Of a stretch of DNA of 36,638 bases, positions 6,681-13,536 are shown in pieces. Where the stretch lies: positions 1-36,638 of the forward strand of contig CAITDX010000019.1 of assembly GCA_903891335.1 (NCBI GenBank). The letters are read 5' to 3'. Origin of the DNA: an uncultured bacterium. Lineage in GTDB: Bacteria; Patescibacteriota; Microgenomatia; UBA1400; PJMF01. The notes beneath the pieces are model-generated. The model saw only the letters and a program-made list of their open reading frames with translations. It ran no database searches and was not told the origin of the DNA. The position numbers were made by a program, and so were the translations under genes. Numbering within the stretch: the first letter of the stretch is position 1; every line of letters begins with the position of its first letter.

Positions 6681-7259
6681 TCAGGAACAGTGCTTCTTGG
6701 CAAGTTTGAAGGCAAGGGCAACTTCGGTGGCAATGGCAGGAGCAAGAGTAATTTCTAGGCTGCTTACAAGCTCTTGTTGACTGAAAAACCGCACTTCTTT
6801 CGATTCTCCTGGAGCTGGTTTAATTTCGAGAGGACCATCGAGTCGGGCTAAATAGGTAAAATTGAGATGGCGTTCACAGCCCTTCGACCACAATTTCGTT
6901 GGTTGATATACTGTTCCAGTCGCCATAGCAGCCTGCCGAGCCAAAAAATTCTCCTGACACACCCAGTGTTCATTAACAGCTAGAGGCACAGGATGAAAGA
7001 CATCGGTGGGGACTACAGAGGAAGTAGCAGTTATAGACTCTTCAAGAGAAGAACGCGAAAACGGTAACGCGCTGATAATGGCAACCTGCAGTCCAGTTTC
7101 TTCCAAAAATTCCCGGGCTGCTGCCAGATGTGGCAACTCGTCTTGATCAATGTGTCCTCCTGGACCAAGCCACATTTGAAGCTTTTTATGTTTAATCAAT
7201 AAAACTTGCTGCTGGTGAATAAGAAAGGCGGAAGCGGTGAAACAAATGCGAGGAGTCAT
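6681..7259 (-). CDS. Nudix hydrolase
   Basis: A 192-aa Nudix hydrolase with a canonical box: Gly35-x5-Glu41-x7-Arg49-Glu50 followed by FLEETGL, within LGPGGHIDQDE. The fold begins with ICFTASAFLIHQQQVLLIKH. Family members cleave nucleoside diphosphates linked to another moiety; the GPGGH variant is common in enzymes acting on diverse substrates, so no specific one is proposed. It overlaps the upstream exonuclease gene by 4 bases and is followed by a second Nudix gene and yjjX. Confidence 0.88.
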   Translation of the reverse strand: MTPRICFTASAFLIHQQQVLLIKHKKLQMWLGPGGHIDQDELPHLAAAREFLEETGLQVAIISALPFSRSSLEESITATSSVVPTDVFHPVPLAVNEHWVCQENFLARQAAMATGTVYQPTKLWSKGCERHLNFTYLARLDGPLEIKPAPGESKEVRFFSQQELVSSLEITLAPAIATEVALAFKLAKKHCS

Positions 7260-7840
7260 AACAAACTCATCTGGACTCCATTTGCCTTGGAGCTGACAAA
7301 TGAAAAATCTACCGGCGTCTCAATGAGACGATTCCATTTATTGCGAAACTTAATTTTGCCATTTTTGAGGCCATAGTCATAGACATCACGAGTCACCGCC
7401 ACATCTTGCAAACAATATTTTTCAAGGGCTTCAAAATTACCAGATTTGTAGTACTTAATCGCATCAAGTCCATCACCACTTTTGCCAATCCCAAGGGTTT
7501 CTTTGGCCACTGCATCCAAACCAATCCGATGACCAGTGCTTTTTTTGATCCGATCCATCACATCAAGGGTGGGAATGCGACTAATATCTGCCTGATAGTA
7601 GGGAATAAAAGTAGGCATATCAAAGCCATCAATATTGAAGCCAACTACCACATCAGCCTGCTCCAGGAGTGGAAAAAGCTTGGGTAAATCTTGCTCGAAG
7701 TAAGAGCGCATTTCACCTTTACTACCACGATTCTCGCGCACACAAACACCAACGAAAGAAATACCCAGTTTCTCTGGAAAATAACCACCCACATCATCAA
7801 AAATTTGTTTTGTTTCAACGTCAAGAATTACTTCCAGCAT
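7256..7840 (-). CDS. DEDDy-type 3'-5' exonuclease (RNase H-like fold)
   Basis: A 194-aa stand-alone exonuclease domain. Exo I is LDVET (Asp7, Glu9), Exo II is GFNIDGFDMP (Asp74), and Exo III is YCLQD (Tyr142-x3-Asp146), giving a complete DEDDy metal site. The arrangement resembles proofreading domains of family B polymerases and YprB-like RNase H folds, with no polymerase attached. Likely substrate is single-stranded DNA or RNA ends. Its ATG lies 2 bases after a predicted transcription start (promoter 7849-7878, inside the end of sodA), and it overlaps the next Nudix gene by 4 bases. Confidence 0.8.
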   Translation of the reverse strand: MLEVILDVETKQIFDDVGGYFPEKLGISFVGVCVRENRGSKGEMRSYFEQDLPKLFPLLEQADVVVGFNIDGFDMPTFIPYYQADISRIPTLDVMDRIKKSTGHRIGLDAVAKETLGIGKSGDGLDAIKYYKSGNFEALEKYCLQDVAVTRDVYDYGLKNGKIKFRNKWNRLIETPVDFSFVSSKANGVQMSLL

Positions 7841-7848
7841 AAGAGAAA

Positions 7849-7878
7849 ATCTTACCTAAAATGCTAGCGGGTGGTCAA
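7849..7878 (-). promoter_or_regulatory. Possible internal promoter giving a near-leaderless exonuclease mRNA
   Basis: TTGACC (7873-7878, inside the last codons of sodA), an 18-base spacer and TAAGAT (7849-7854), 8 bases before the ATG at 7840. Eye call only. Confidence 0.4.
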
Positions 7879-8484
7879 GTAGCGAGCAGCAATCACATCC
7901 CAATTCAAAAGCTGCCAAACTGCTTCTAAATACTCAGGGCGACGATTCTGATACTTGAGGTAATAGGCATGCTCCCAGACATCAATACCGAGCAATGGTT
8001 GATGCTGTTGCATCAGCGGCGAATCTTGATTGGGCGTCGAATACACTGCCAATTTACCCATCTCATCCACCACCAACCAAGCCCAGCCAGAGCCAAATTG
8101 CTTGGTGGCAGCATCGACTAATTTAGTTTTTAGCCCAGCCATATCACCAAAAGCAGTTGCGATAGCAGCTGCTAGCTCTCCATTTGGTTCTTTCGCTCCA
8201 CCTGGAGTCAAGATTTCCCAAAACAGATTGTGATTGGCATAGCCGCCACCATGATTGCGCAAAGCAGCATAGATGTCTGCTGGTAAAGTCTGGACCTGAG
8301 CTGGTAACTGTTTCAACAATGCTTCAATTGGTAGCGCTGCTAATTCAGGATGGTTTTCGACAGCAGCATTGAGTTTATCTAAATAAGCCTGATGATGCTT
8401 ATCATGATGCAGCTGCATGGTCGTCGCGTCGATGTGTGGCTCAAGAGCCTCATAGGCATATGGAAGGGGGGCTAAGGTATACAT
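7864..8484 (-). CDS. sodA: Superoxide dismutase, Mn type
   Basis: A 206-aa Fe/Mn superoxide dismutase, the same length as E. coli SodA and alike throughout. Metal ligands are His26, His86, Asp169 and His173 (DVWEHAYYL). Gln154 in NQDSP and the GGGYANH segment are the marks of the Mn form rather than the Fe form. It converts superoxide to peroxide and oxygen in the cytoplasm. A clear AGAAAGGA ribosome-binding site precedes the ATG, unlike the leaderless neighbours. The exonuclease gene follows after 23 bases. Presence of a bacterial-type Mn enzyme suggests contact with oxygen; acquisition by transfer is possible but not shown. Confidence 0.95.
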   Translation of the reverse strand: MYTLAPLPYAYEALEPHIDATTMQLHHDKHHQAYLDKLNAAVENHPELAALPIEALLKQLPAQVQTLPADIYAALRNHGGGYANHNLFWEILTPGGAKEPNGELAAAIATAFGDMAGLKTKLVDAATKQFGSGWAWLVVDEMGKLAVYSTPNQDSPLMQQHQPLLGIDVWEHAYYLKYQNRRPEYLEAVWQLLNWDVIAARYLTTR

Positions 8485-8556
8485 AGATTTTTCAATCCTT
8501 TCTTAGGAGTATATTGATCTTAATCTATATGAAAAGGTCCAAAAAAGCAAGGTAAG

Positions 8557-9471
8557 CTAGAGTGGCTCAGTCAAATTTTCCTCTGCAATACGATTTAATT
8601 CCAAAACCCGATCGCGCACCGTCGTTTGGATAAAATTCGTCACCGCTTGCCGATCAAATGCTGCATTGGGAGTACGAAACTGTGCCAAATCCTGCCACAA
8701 CACGCTACCCACACAGTATCCACGAGCACCATTCTCCATAGCCAAGCGAAAACTCTCTTTGAAGGCTTCATAGGTATCGGTTGAGTGGCTCGTCACGATA
8801 CAAGGTTGATCTAATTCACTAACGATGGTCGCCATTGCGAGTGGATCAGCCGGATTTGGCACCACCAACACGTCACAAAAGCCTCGTAATTCTTGAATGG
8901 CGGTCAATAACTGTTCCGGATTATCGGAAGCTGGTATGGGTGCCAATTGCGGGTCAGCTGAAGTTGATTTTGATGATTGGTTGGACTGCTCTGCTGTCTT
9001 TACTATCGGAGCTTGACTACTTAACTTGAGCAAAAATTGCTGACCAAGCACTCGGGAGTACTCGCGAATTTCAGCGAGCAACTGCTTTTTCTCAATTGCT
9101 TTCGCCTCACCTGGATAATAATTGAGGTCTAGTTTCGCAGCTGCATAGTTATTGGCAATTTCTTCCAGGCTAAAATTAGGGAAAAGCAGCGGTAAGTTTT
9201 CAGGGAGAATTTCTTTATCCTGATCAAGGGCGATAAGCAGTGCAGCGGGGGTTTTTTGCTGTGCCAACAGCGCCAGTGTGTAGACTGGCTCAAGAACCAC
9301 TCCAGTAGTTTCCTTGCTAAGCTCAAAAAGACTCTGGTTGACTTGCGTAAGGAGCTCCAAATTATCTGGCAACTGTAGATCAAGGCCAAGAATCTCGGCT
9401 AATTCACGATTGTGATTGAGCTCGAGAATGGCAATCAGACCAGATTCATGCTGTAAGGGAGTGGCAGACAT
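8557..9471 (-). CDS. LacD-like class I aldolase family protein
   Basis: A 304-aa predicted TIM-barrel protein. The C-terminal part (CDVLVVPNPADP, then PCIVTSHSTDTYEAF and GARGYCVGSVLWQD) follows the pattern of LacD tagatose-1,6-bisphosphate aldolases, which form a Schiff base. The N-terminal ILELNHN and LEPVY segments also fit. A low-complexity Ser/Thr/Gln/Pro-rich insertion lies near residues 163-187. I cannot place the Schiff-base Lys with confidence. I chose the ATG at 9471 over a TTG at 9489 because TATACT ends 6 bases before it, implying a leaderless transcript. It may be a sugar-phosphate aldolase or a non-catalytic relative. Confidence 0.5.
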   Translation of the reverse strand: MSATPLQHESGLIAILELNHNRELAEILGLDLQLPDNLELLTQVNQSLFELSKETTGVVLEPVYTLALLAQQKTPAALLIALDQDKEILPENLPLLFPNFSLEEIANNYAAAKLDLNYYPGEAKAIEKKQLLAEIREYSRVLGQQFLLKLSSQAPIVKTAEQSNQSSKSTSADPQLAPIPASDNPEQLLTAIQELRGFCDVLVVPNPADPLAMATIVSELDQPCIVTSHSTDTYEAFKESFRLAMENGARGYCVGSVLWQDLAQFRTPNAAFDRQAVTNFIQTTVRDRVLELNRIAEENLTEPL

Positions 9472-9477
9472 GAGAGT

Positions 9478-9506
9478 AGTATAAAACAATAACTCCTAGG
9501 GATCAA
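9478..9506 (-). promoter_or_regulatory. Promoter for the LacD-like gene, leaderless
   Basis: TTGATC (9501-9506), 17-base spacer, TATACT (9478-9483); the ATG at 9471 is at the expected transcription start. The -35 lies inside the end of the upstream gene. Confidence 0.55.
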
Positions 9507-9975
9507 AAGCCTTTCTCTTCCACTCTAGTTCCCACGGGTGAATTTTTTTACGAGCAGCAGTTATAATACCGTCTTTAGTATTTTCAAAGGGAATATCTTC
9601 TCTTTGAAAAACAGACGCCAGTCCCTGTAGATTATGATGTCGTAGTAGCTCTTGAATTTCTGCATCAACTCTATCAACTGAGTCATCATATGTTCCAACC
9701 AAATCATTTAAGAGAAGTAAAATTTTATAAACGTCATCTCCTTTGATTCCTGGCGCAGGGAACCAGCCAACGATTTCTAAAACTTCTTTAGCTTTTTTAG
9801 CAATACTAATTAGTGTTTCGTTTTGTGCAATTTCTCTAGTGTATCTACCAAGAAGCAACACGTCTTCTGCTTTTACATTTTTCTCTCTCCCAATCACTTC
9901 GTATTCACTAAAAGCGCGTGCATTTAAATTGATAATTTCTCGTATAAAACCGTTTTGTTCTTGTGCTTCTATCAT
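9496..9975 (-). CDS. Hypothetical helical protein (159 aa)
   Basis: I do not recognise this protein. From the ATG at 9975 it is 159 aa, mostly helical and charged, with a YTREIAQNETLISIAKKAKE helix near the middle and a basic end (ARKKIHPWELEWKRKAFDP). No signal peptide or membrane helix is seen. The frame is open further upstream to 10071, but that extension would encode the pnp terminator hairpin, so I reject it. An excellent promoter (-10 at 9983-9988) ends 7 bases before the ATG at 9975, implying a leaderless mRNA. The LacD-like gene follows with its own promoter. Confidence 0.6.
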   Translation of the reverse strand: MIEAQEQNGFIREIINLNARAFSEYEVIGREKNVKAEDVLLLGRYTREIAQNETLISIAKKAKEVLEIVGWFPAPGIKGDDVYKILLLLNDLVGTYDDSVDRVDAEIQELLRHHNLQGLASVFQREDIPFENTKDGIITAARKKIHPWELEWKRKAFDP

Positions 9976-9982
9976 TGTGAGT

Positions 9983-10011
9983 AGACTAGCACTTTTTGAG
10001 ACACTATGCAA
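9983..10011 (-). promoter_or_regulatory. Extended -10 promoter, leaderless
   Basis: TTGCAT (10006-10011), 17-base spacer, TAGTCT (9983-9988) preceded by TGC. The ATG at 9975 lies at about +1. The -35 abuts the pnp terminator. Confidence 0.6.
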
Positions 10012-10045
10012 AAACCCGCCCCTTCGTTCGAAAGTAGCGGGTTTT
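10011..10045 (-). terminator. Intrinsic terminator of pnp
   Basis: Nine-bp stem AAAACCCGC/GCGGGTTTT with a long loop that can itself pair weakly; the minus strand continues with TTTTTGC. It lies 38 bases after the pnp stop codon. Confidence 0.85.
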
Positions 10046-10083
10046 ATAGTTTTAGTTAAAAAACTAATCACAAAAAAAGAGGC

Positions 10084-12432
10084 TTATCTTCTCCCGCCTC
10101 TGTCGCCGCCGCCAAATCTGCGACCGCCACCGAAACCACCACGGTCTCCGCCTCGACGATCACCGCCTCGGTCACCGCCGAAACGACGTCCGCCACGGTC
10201 GCCACCAAAACCGCCTCGACCACCAAATCCACCACGACCATTGTCTTCGCGATCACCTCTGGCAGCAGCTTTTTCTTTGGCTTCTGCTTCTTGTTCTTTG
10301 GTGAGTAGGGTTAAGGCAATTTTGCCCTCTGGGTTGTATTCTTTGACACGGACGTGAATCTGATCGCCAACCTGATAGAGCTCGCTGGCATCCTTAACAT
10401 ACTCAGTTGACATGTTGGAAACGTGGACGAGACCCTCGCGACCAGGCAAGAATTCGACAAACACTCCGTAGCCTTCGACACGAGTGACGATACCATCAAA
10501 CTCATCATCAACCTCAACTTCGCGAACGATATTGTCGATCATCTTCATCGCTTTATCAATTGCTTCCTGATTTGGAGATGACACATTGATGATGCCGAGT
10601 TTGTTTTCTTTATCTTCCTCGACATTGACCTCTGCACCGGATTTCTCAATGATATCCTTGATGACTGAGCCACCAGAGCCAATAACGGCACCGATTTTCT
10701 CAGCTGGAATGGTGATTTGAGACACTTTTGGAGCATACTGACTCAAAGCAGTACGAGGTTCACTAATGCATTTCATCATCTCGCCCATAATGTGCAAGCG
10801 ACCCTCAAGAGCTTGACCCAGTGCCTTGACTAAGACTTCTTTGGGAATACCCTTGAGTTTGATATCCATCTGAATCGCAGTGATGCCATCCTTGGTGCCG
10901 GCAACTTTGAAGTCCATGTCACCGACGTGATCTTCCAGACCTTGAATGTCGGAGAGGATGACAAATTTCTCACCATCGGACATCAAGCCCATGGCAATAC
11001 CTGCCACTGGTTTCTTGATTGGTACGCCAGCTGCCATCAAGGCCATGGTCGAACCACAGACTGAAGCCTGAGAAGTTGAACCATTGGAACTCATGATGTT
11101 GCTCACCACGTGAATGGTGTAAGGGAAAGCCTCTTGGCTAGGAATCATAGGTAGGAGAGCGCGCTCTGCTAAGGCTCCATGACCAATTTCACGACGCTTG
11201 GGATAGCCAATCCGACCAGCTTCACCAGAGGCATAAGGTGGCATATCATAGTGGTGGATGTAGTGGCGAGTTTGCTCACCAGACATATCCTCAATCAATT
11301 GACCTAGGGAAGGATCGCCGAGGGTGACAACGGTGAGGGCTTGGGTCGCGCCACGCTTAAACATGGCACTCCCGTGTACTCTAGGCAATAGATCGACTTC
11401 ACACCAGATGGGGCGGATTTCGGTGGTGGCGCGACCATCAGGGCGAACTTCGTCCTCGATGATCATGCGGCGAGCTTCGGCCTTCATCAGGTCGTGGAAA
11501 ATGCCCTTGAGCATGCCTTCGCTGAGCTCACTCACTTCACCTTCAGCAAGCTTAGCAGCATCATCGTCAAGAATTTGCTTGATGAGTTCGTCTAAACCGG
11601 TTGGTTCGAGACGACCTTCTTTATTGACCATATCGTTGACTTCCTGAGCGTAAGTTTTGGCTAAGTTGTCGACAAGCGCCTGCTTTTTCGCAGCAACTTC
11701 TGGATCAACTGCATCCACCAACTCAAGTTTGGCTTTGCCAATGGCAGCCACGACAGTCTCAATTTGAGCACAGACTTTAGTTGCCTCTTCTTGTGCACGA
11801 AGCAACGCTTCAATCATGACTGACTCAGCGACTTCGTTGGCACCAGCCTCGACCATCACGATGGAATTCTTGGAAGCAGACACAATTAAATCGAGATCAT
11901 TGCCTTCAATTTGACTGCGTTTGGGATTGATCAGGAATTGACCATCCACACTCAAACCAAGACGCATGCCAGCCACTGGACCGTCAAAAGGAATGTCAGA
12001 AATTTGCAAAGCCACGGCGGTGCTCAGTAAGGCAATCATGTCTGGCTCGTTCTCACCATCATAAGAGAGCACAGTATTGATGACCTGCACTTCATTAGTG
12101 ATGCCATCAGGAAACAATGGACGCATGGTACGATCGATCACCCGTGCACGCAGCACAGAGTCATCAGTAGGACGACCATCACGCTTGACCCAACGAGAAC
12201 CCTTGATGATGCCACCGGCAAAAAGTTTCTCAATGAATTCTACTGATAAAGGGAAGTAACCAAGATTGACCTTGCGACCAAGAGCCACAGTGGTGTGGAC
12301 AATGGTTTCGCCACAAGTGGCTAGCACCGCGGCACTCACCTGCTCACTAAATTTACCGACTTCGAGGTGAATTTCTTTGTCACCCACGACAATAGTTTGC
12401 GTATATGTATTTCCATATTTTGGATACGACAT
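10084..12432 (-). CDS. pnp: Polyribonucleotide nucleotidyltransferase with Gly/Arg-rich tail
   Basis: A 782-aa PNPase, the phosphorolytic 3'-5' exoribonuclease of mRNA turnover. Two RNase PH domains (about 1-230 and 320-560, the second with the GSTSQAS phosphate-site loop at 451-457) flank a helical linker. A KH domain (573-636, GAVIGSGGSVIKD) and an S1 domain (643-712) follow. Residues 725-782 form an unusual tail made almost wholly of Gly, Arg, Asp and Phe (repeated RGG, FGG and GGD), like eukaryotic RGG boxes. Such a tail may bind RNA or promote clustering; this is inference. It has its own promoter and a leader of about 175 bases containing inverted repeats, and comes after rpsO as in many bacteria. 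Confidence 0.97.
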   Translation of the reverse strand: MSYPKYGNTYTQTIVVGDKEIHLEVGKFSEQVSAAVLATCGETIVHTTVALGRKVNLGYFPLSVEFIEKLFAGGIIKGSRWVKRDGRPTDDSVLRARVIDRTMRPLFPDGITNEVQVINTVLSYDGENEPDMIALLSTAVALQISDIPFDGPVAGMRLGLSVDGQFLINPKRSQIEGNDLDLIVSASKNSIVMVEAGANEVAESVMIEALLRAQEEATKVCAQIETVVAAIGKAKLELVDAVDPEVAAKKQALVDNLAKTYAQEVNDMVNKEGRLEPTGLDELIKQILDDDAAKLAEGEVSELSEGMLKGIFHDLMKAEARRMIIEDEVRPDGRATTEIRPIWCEVDLLPRVHGSAMFKRGATQALTVVTLGDPSLGQLIEDMSGEQTRHYIHHYDMPPYASGEAGRIGYPKRREIGHGALAERALLPMIPSQEAFPYTIHVVSNIMSSNGSTSQASVCGSTMALMAAGVPIKKPVAGIAMGLMSDGEKFVILSDIQGLEDHVGDMDFKVAGTKDGITAIQMDIKLKGIPKEVLVKALGQALEGRLHIMGEMMKCISEPRTALSQYAPKVSQITIPAEKIGAVIGSGGSVIKDIIEKSGAEVNVEEDKENKLGIINVSSPNQEAIDKAMKMIDNIVREVEVDDEFDGIVTRVEGYGVFVEFLPGREGLVHVSNMSTEYVKDASELYQVGDQIHVRVKEYNPEGKIALTLLTKEQEAEAKEKAAARGDREDNGRGGFGGRGGFGGDRGGRRFGGDRGGDRRGGDRGGFGGGRRFGGGDRGGRR

Positions 12433-12481
12433 ATCGTTCTTTCTTGCCTCTAATGTTTATGGTAGGAGAGGCCTGCCTACT

Positions 12482-12584
12482 GAACTTCTGAAAGTGGAGA
12501 TGAGTATTCTGAAAAGAAGAGAAGTTCTTAACCTGATTAAGTCAAGTAAAGTTCTCGTCTTTTTGGAATCCTCAAAAATCTCCA
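12482..12584 (-). other. Inverted repeats in the pnp leader
   Basis: GAACTTCT (12482-12489) can pair with AGAAGTTC (12520-12527). TGGAGAT (12495-12501), inside that loop, can pair with ATCTCCA (12578-12584), outside it. The pairings cross, so they would form a pseudoknot or be alternatives. In other bacteria the pnp leader is the site of PNPase autocontrol; a similar role here is a guess. Confidence 0.3.
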
Positions 12585-12613
12585 TTCTCGAAGTCAAAAA
12601 TACTAATAGGGGG

Positions 12614-12642
12614 ATTATACCATGGATCTGTAACCATCAGAA
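12614..12642 (-). promoter_or_regulatory. pnp promoter
   Basis: A perfect TATAAT (12614-12619) preceded by TGG makes an extended -10; at 17 bases there is a weak -35 (TTCTGA, 12637-12642). The stretch 12433-12722 otherwise holds only the pnp leader and the rpsO terminator. Confidence 0.65.
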
Positions 12643-12647
12643 ACAAA

Positions 12648-12670
12648 AACCCCGCCGAAGTGGCGGGGTT
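12648..12670 (-). terminator. Intrinsic terminator of rpsO
   Basis: A perfect 9-bp stem AACCCCGCC/GGCGGGGTT with a 5-base loop, followed on the minus strand by a run of T. It separates rpsO from pnp. Confidence 0.9.
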
Positions 12671-12722
12671 ATGATTTACTTGTATGAAGTATTTTTCCGC
12701 TCAGCGATGCGCTGAAGCAAAA

Positions 12723-12992
12723 TTATTTACTCAAACCTAATTTTTCGATCAACTTGCGATAGCGGTCTTCACTGCGAGAAAGCAAGAAATTGAGTAAGCG
12801 ACGACGTTTGGACACTTGTTTGAGCAAACCCTTGCGGGAATGGTTGTCTTTTTTGTGCAATTTCAAGTGCTCAGTCAACTGTTCAATTGAAGCAGTTAAA
12901 AGCGCCACCTGCACCTCTGGTGAACCAGTGTCACCCTCAAAAAGGGCAAAATCCTTGATAATTGAAGCTTTGTTTTGTTTTGCTAATGCCAT
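12723..12992 (-). CDS. rpsO: 30S ribosomal protein S15
   Basis: An 89-aa protein matching bacterial S15 over its full length: the GDTGSPEVQVALLT segment (about 20-33), HKKDNHSRKGLL (about 46-57) and the basic SKRRRLLNFL helix. It binds the central domain of 16S rRNA early in 30S assembly. It is the only gene between its promoter (-10 at 13066-13071) and terminator (12648-12670). The leader contains a hairpin with the G-U/G-C pair step that S15 recognises (13015-13031), so translational feedback is plausible. Confidence 0.97.
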   Translation of the reverse strand: MALAKQNKASIIKDFALFEGDTGSPEVQVALLTASIEQLTEHLKLHKKDNHSRKGLLKQVSKRRRLLNFLLSRSEDRYRKLIEKLGLSK

Positions 12993-13014
12993 AGTTCCTT
13001 TCGCCTTTATCCGC

Positions 13015-13031
13015 CCAGTGCTTCAAACCGG
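13015..13031 (-). promoter_or_regulatory. Candidate S15 autoregulatory hairpin in the rpsO leader
   Basis: The minus strand folds CCGGT-loop-ACTGG with a G-U pair next to a G-C pair, followed by GCGG and a purine-rich ribosome-binding region. G-U/G-C is the known S15 contact in 16S rRNA and several rpsO leaders. Confidence 0.35.
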
Positions 13032-13065
13032 AGGGAAAAGTAAGCATCAATTGATATAGATTGAT

Positions 13066-13071
13066 AGTATA
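13066..13071 (-). promoter_or_regulatory. rpsO promoter (extended -10)
   Basis: TATACT preceded by TGC on the minus strand; no good -35. The leader to the ATG at 12992 is about 65 bases. Confidence 0.5.
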
Positions 13072-13113
13072 GCACAAAAAAGGTAAAAATACGAGATAAA
13101 GCCAAGAATTTAA

Positions 13114-13515
13114 CTATGCTTCGTCGTCAACTAAACCAGCAAATTTATCGAGAAGCCAATGACCTGATTTTGTTGCAGTGGTAGACTGCGTTGAAGGTTT
13201 ATTTTGCGTATTTGCTAACACAAATTCCAAGGCACCGCGCTCTGCATCATTCAATAAGTCATTAGTAAATTCTTTTAATTGAGTGAGATTGTTAATCATC
13301 TCAATGTCTCTACTCTCTAAAATTTGTTTTTCTAAATTTACAGAGGCTTCTTCTAAATACTTGGCTATTTCATCTGCATCCGCTGAAGAGATAGAAGAAT
13401 ATTTATCTTCAGTCAGTAAACCAGACAAATAGTCAATTCTTTCACTCGGAGCAGTAGACTGACCAATCGCATCCCTAAGTAAAGAAAAAAATGAACCTGA
13501 ATCTTGGTTATTCAT
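13114..13515 (-). CDS. Hypothetical acidic helical protein (133 aa)
   Basis: I do not recognise this protein. It is acidic and mostly helical (SERIDYLSGLL, ADEIAKYLEEASVNLEKQIL, LTQLKEFTNDLL), with a Thr/Ser/Gln-rich linker (about 105-115) and a short C-terminal helix LLDKFAGLVDDEA. It has no cysteine, signal peptide or membrane helix. It starts 21 bases after the stop of the 876-aa gene with an AGGAA ribosome-binding site, so the two are probably co-transcribed and may act together as scaffold and partner. No terminator hairpin follows; the rpsO promoter is next. Confidence 0.6.
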   Translation of the reverse strand: MNNQDSGSFFSLLRDAIGQSTAPSERIDYLSGLLTEDKYSSISSADADEIAKYLEEASVNLEKQILESRDIEMINNLTQLKEFTNDLLNDAERGALEFVLANTQNKPSTQSTTATKSGHWLLDKFAGLVDDEA

Positions 13516-13536
13516 AACGTATTCCTATTAAGTCTT

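Noticed and set aside
9976..10071. Longer N-terminus for the 159-aa gene
   Set aside because: The extension would translate the pnp terminator hairpin and lies upstream of a strong promoter for the shorter start.
9743..10357. 204-codon plus-strand frame, Pro/Arg/Ser-rich at its end
   Set aside because: It is the antisense of the pnp Gly/Arg-rich tail and of the 159-aa gene; its composition is the mirror image of RGG codons and it crosses the pnp terminator.
12377..12715. 112-codon plus-strand frame in the pnp-rpsO gap
   Set aside because: It runs through the pnp promoter, the rpsO terminator and the 5' end of pnp; no ribosome-binding site or family resemblance.
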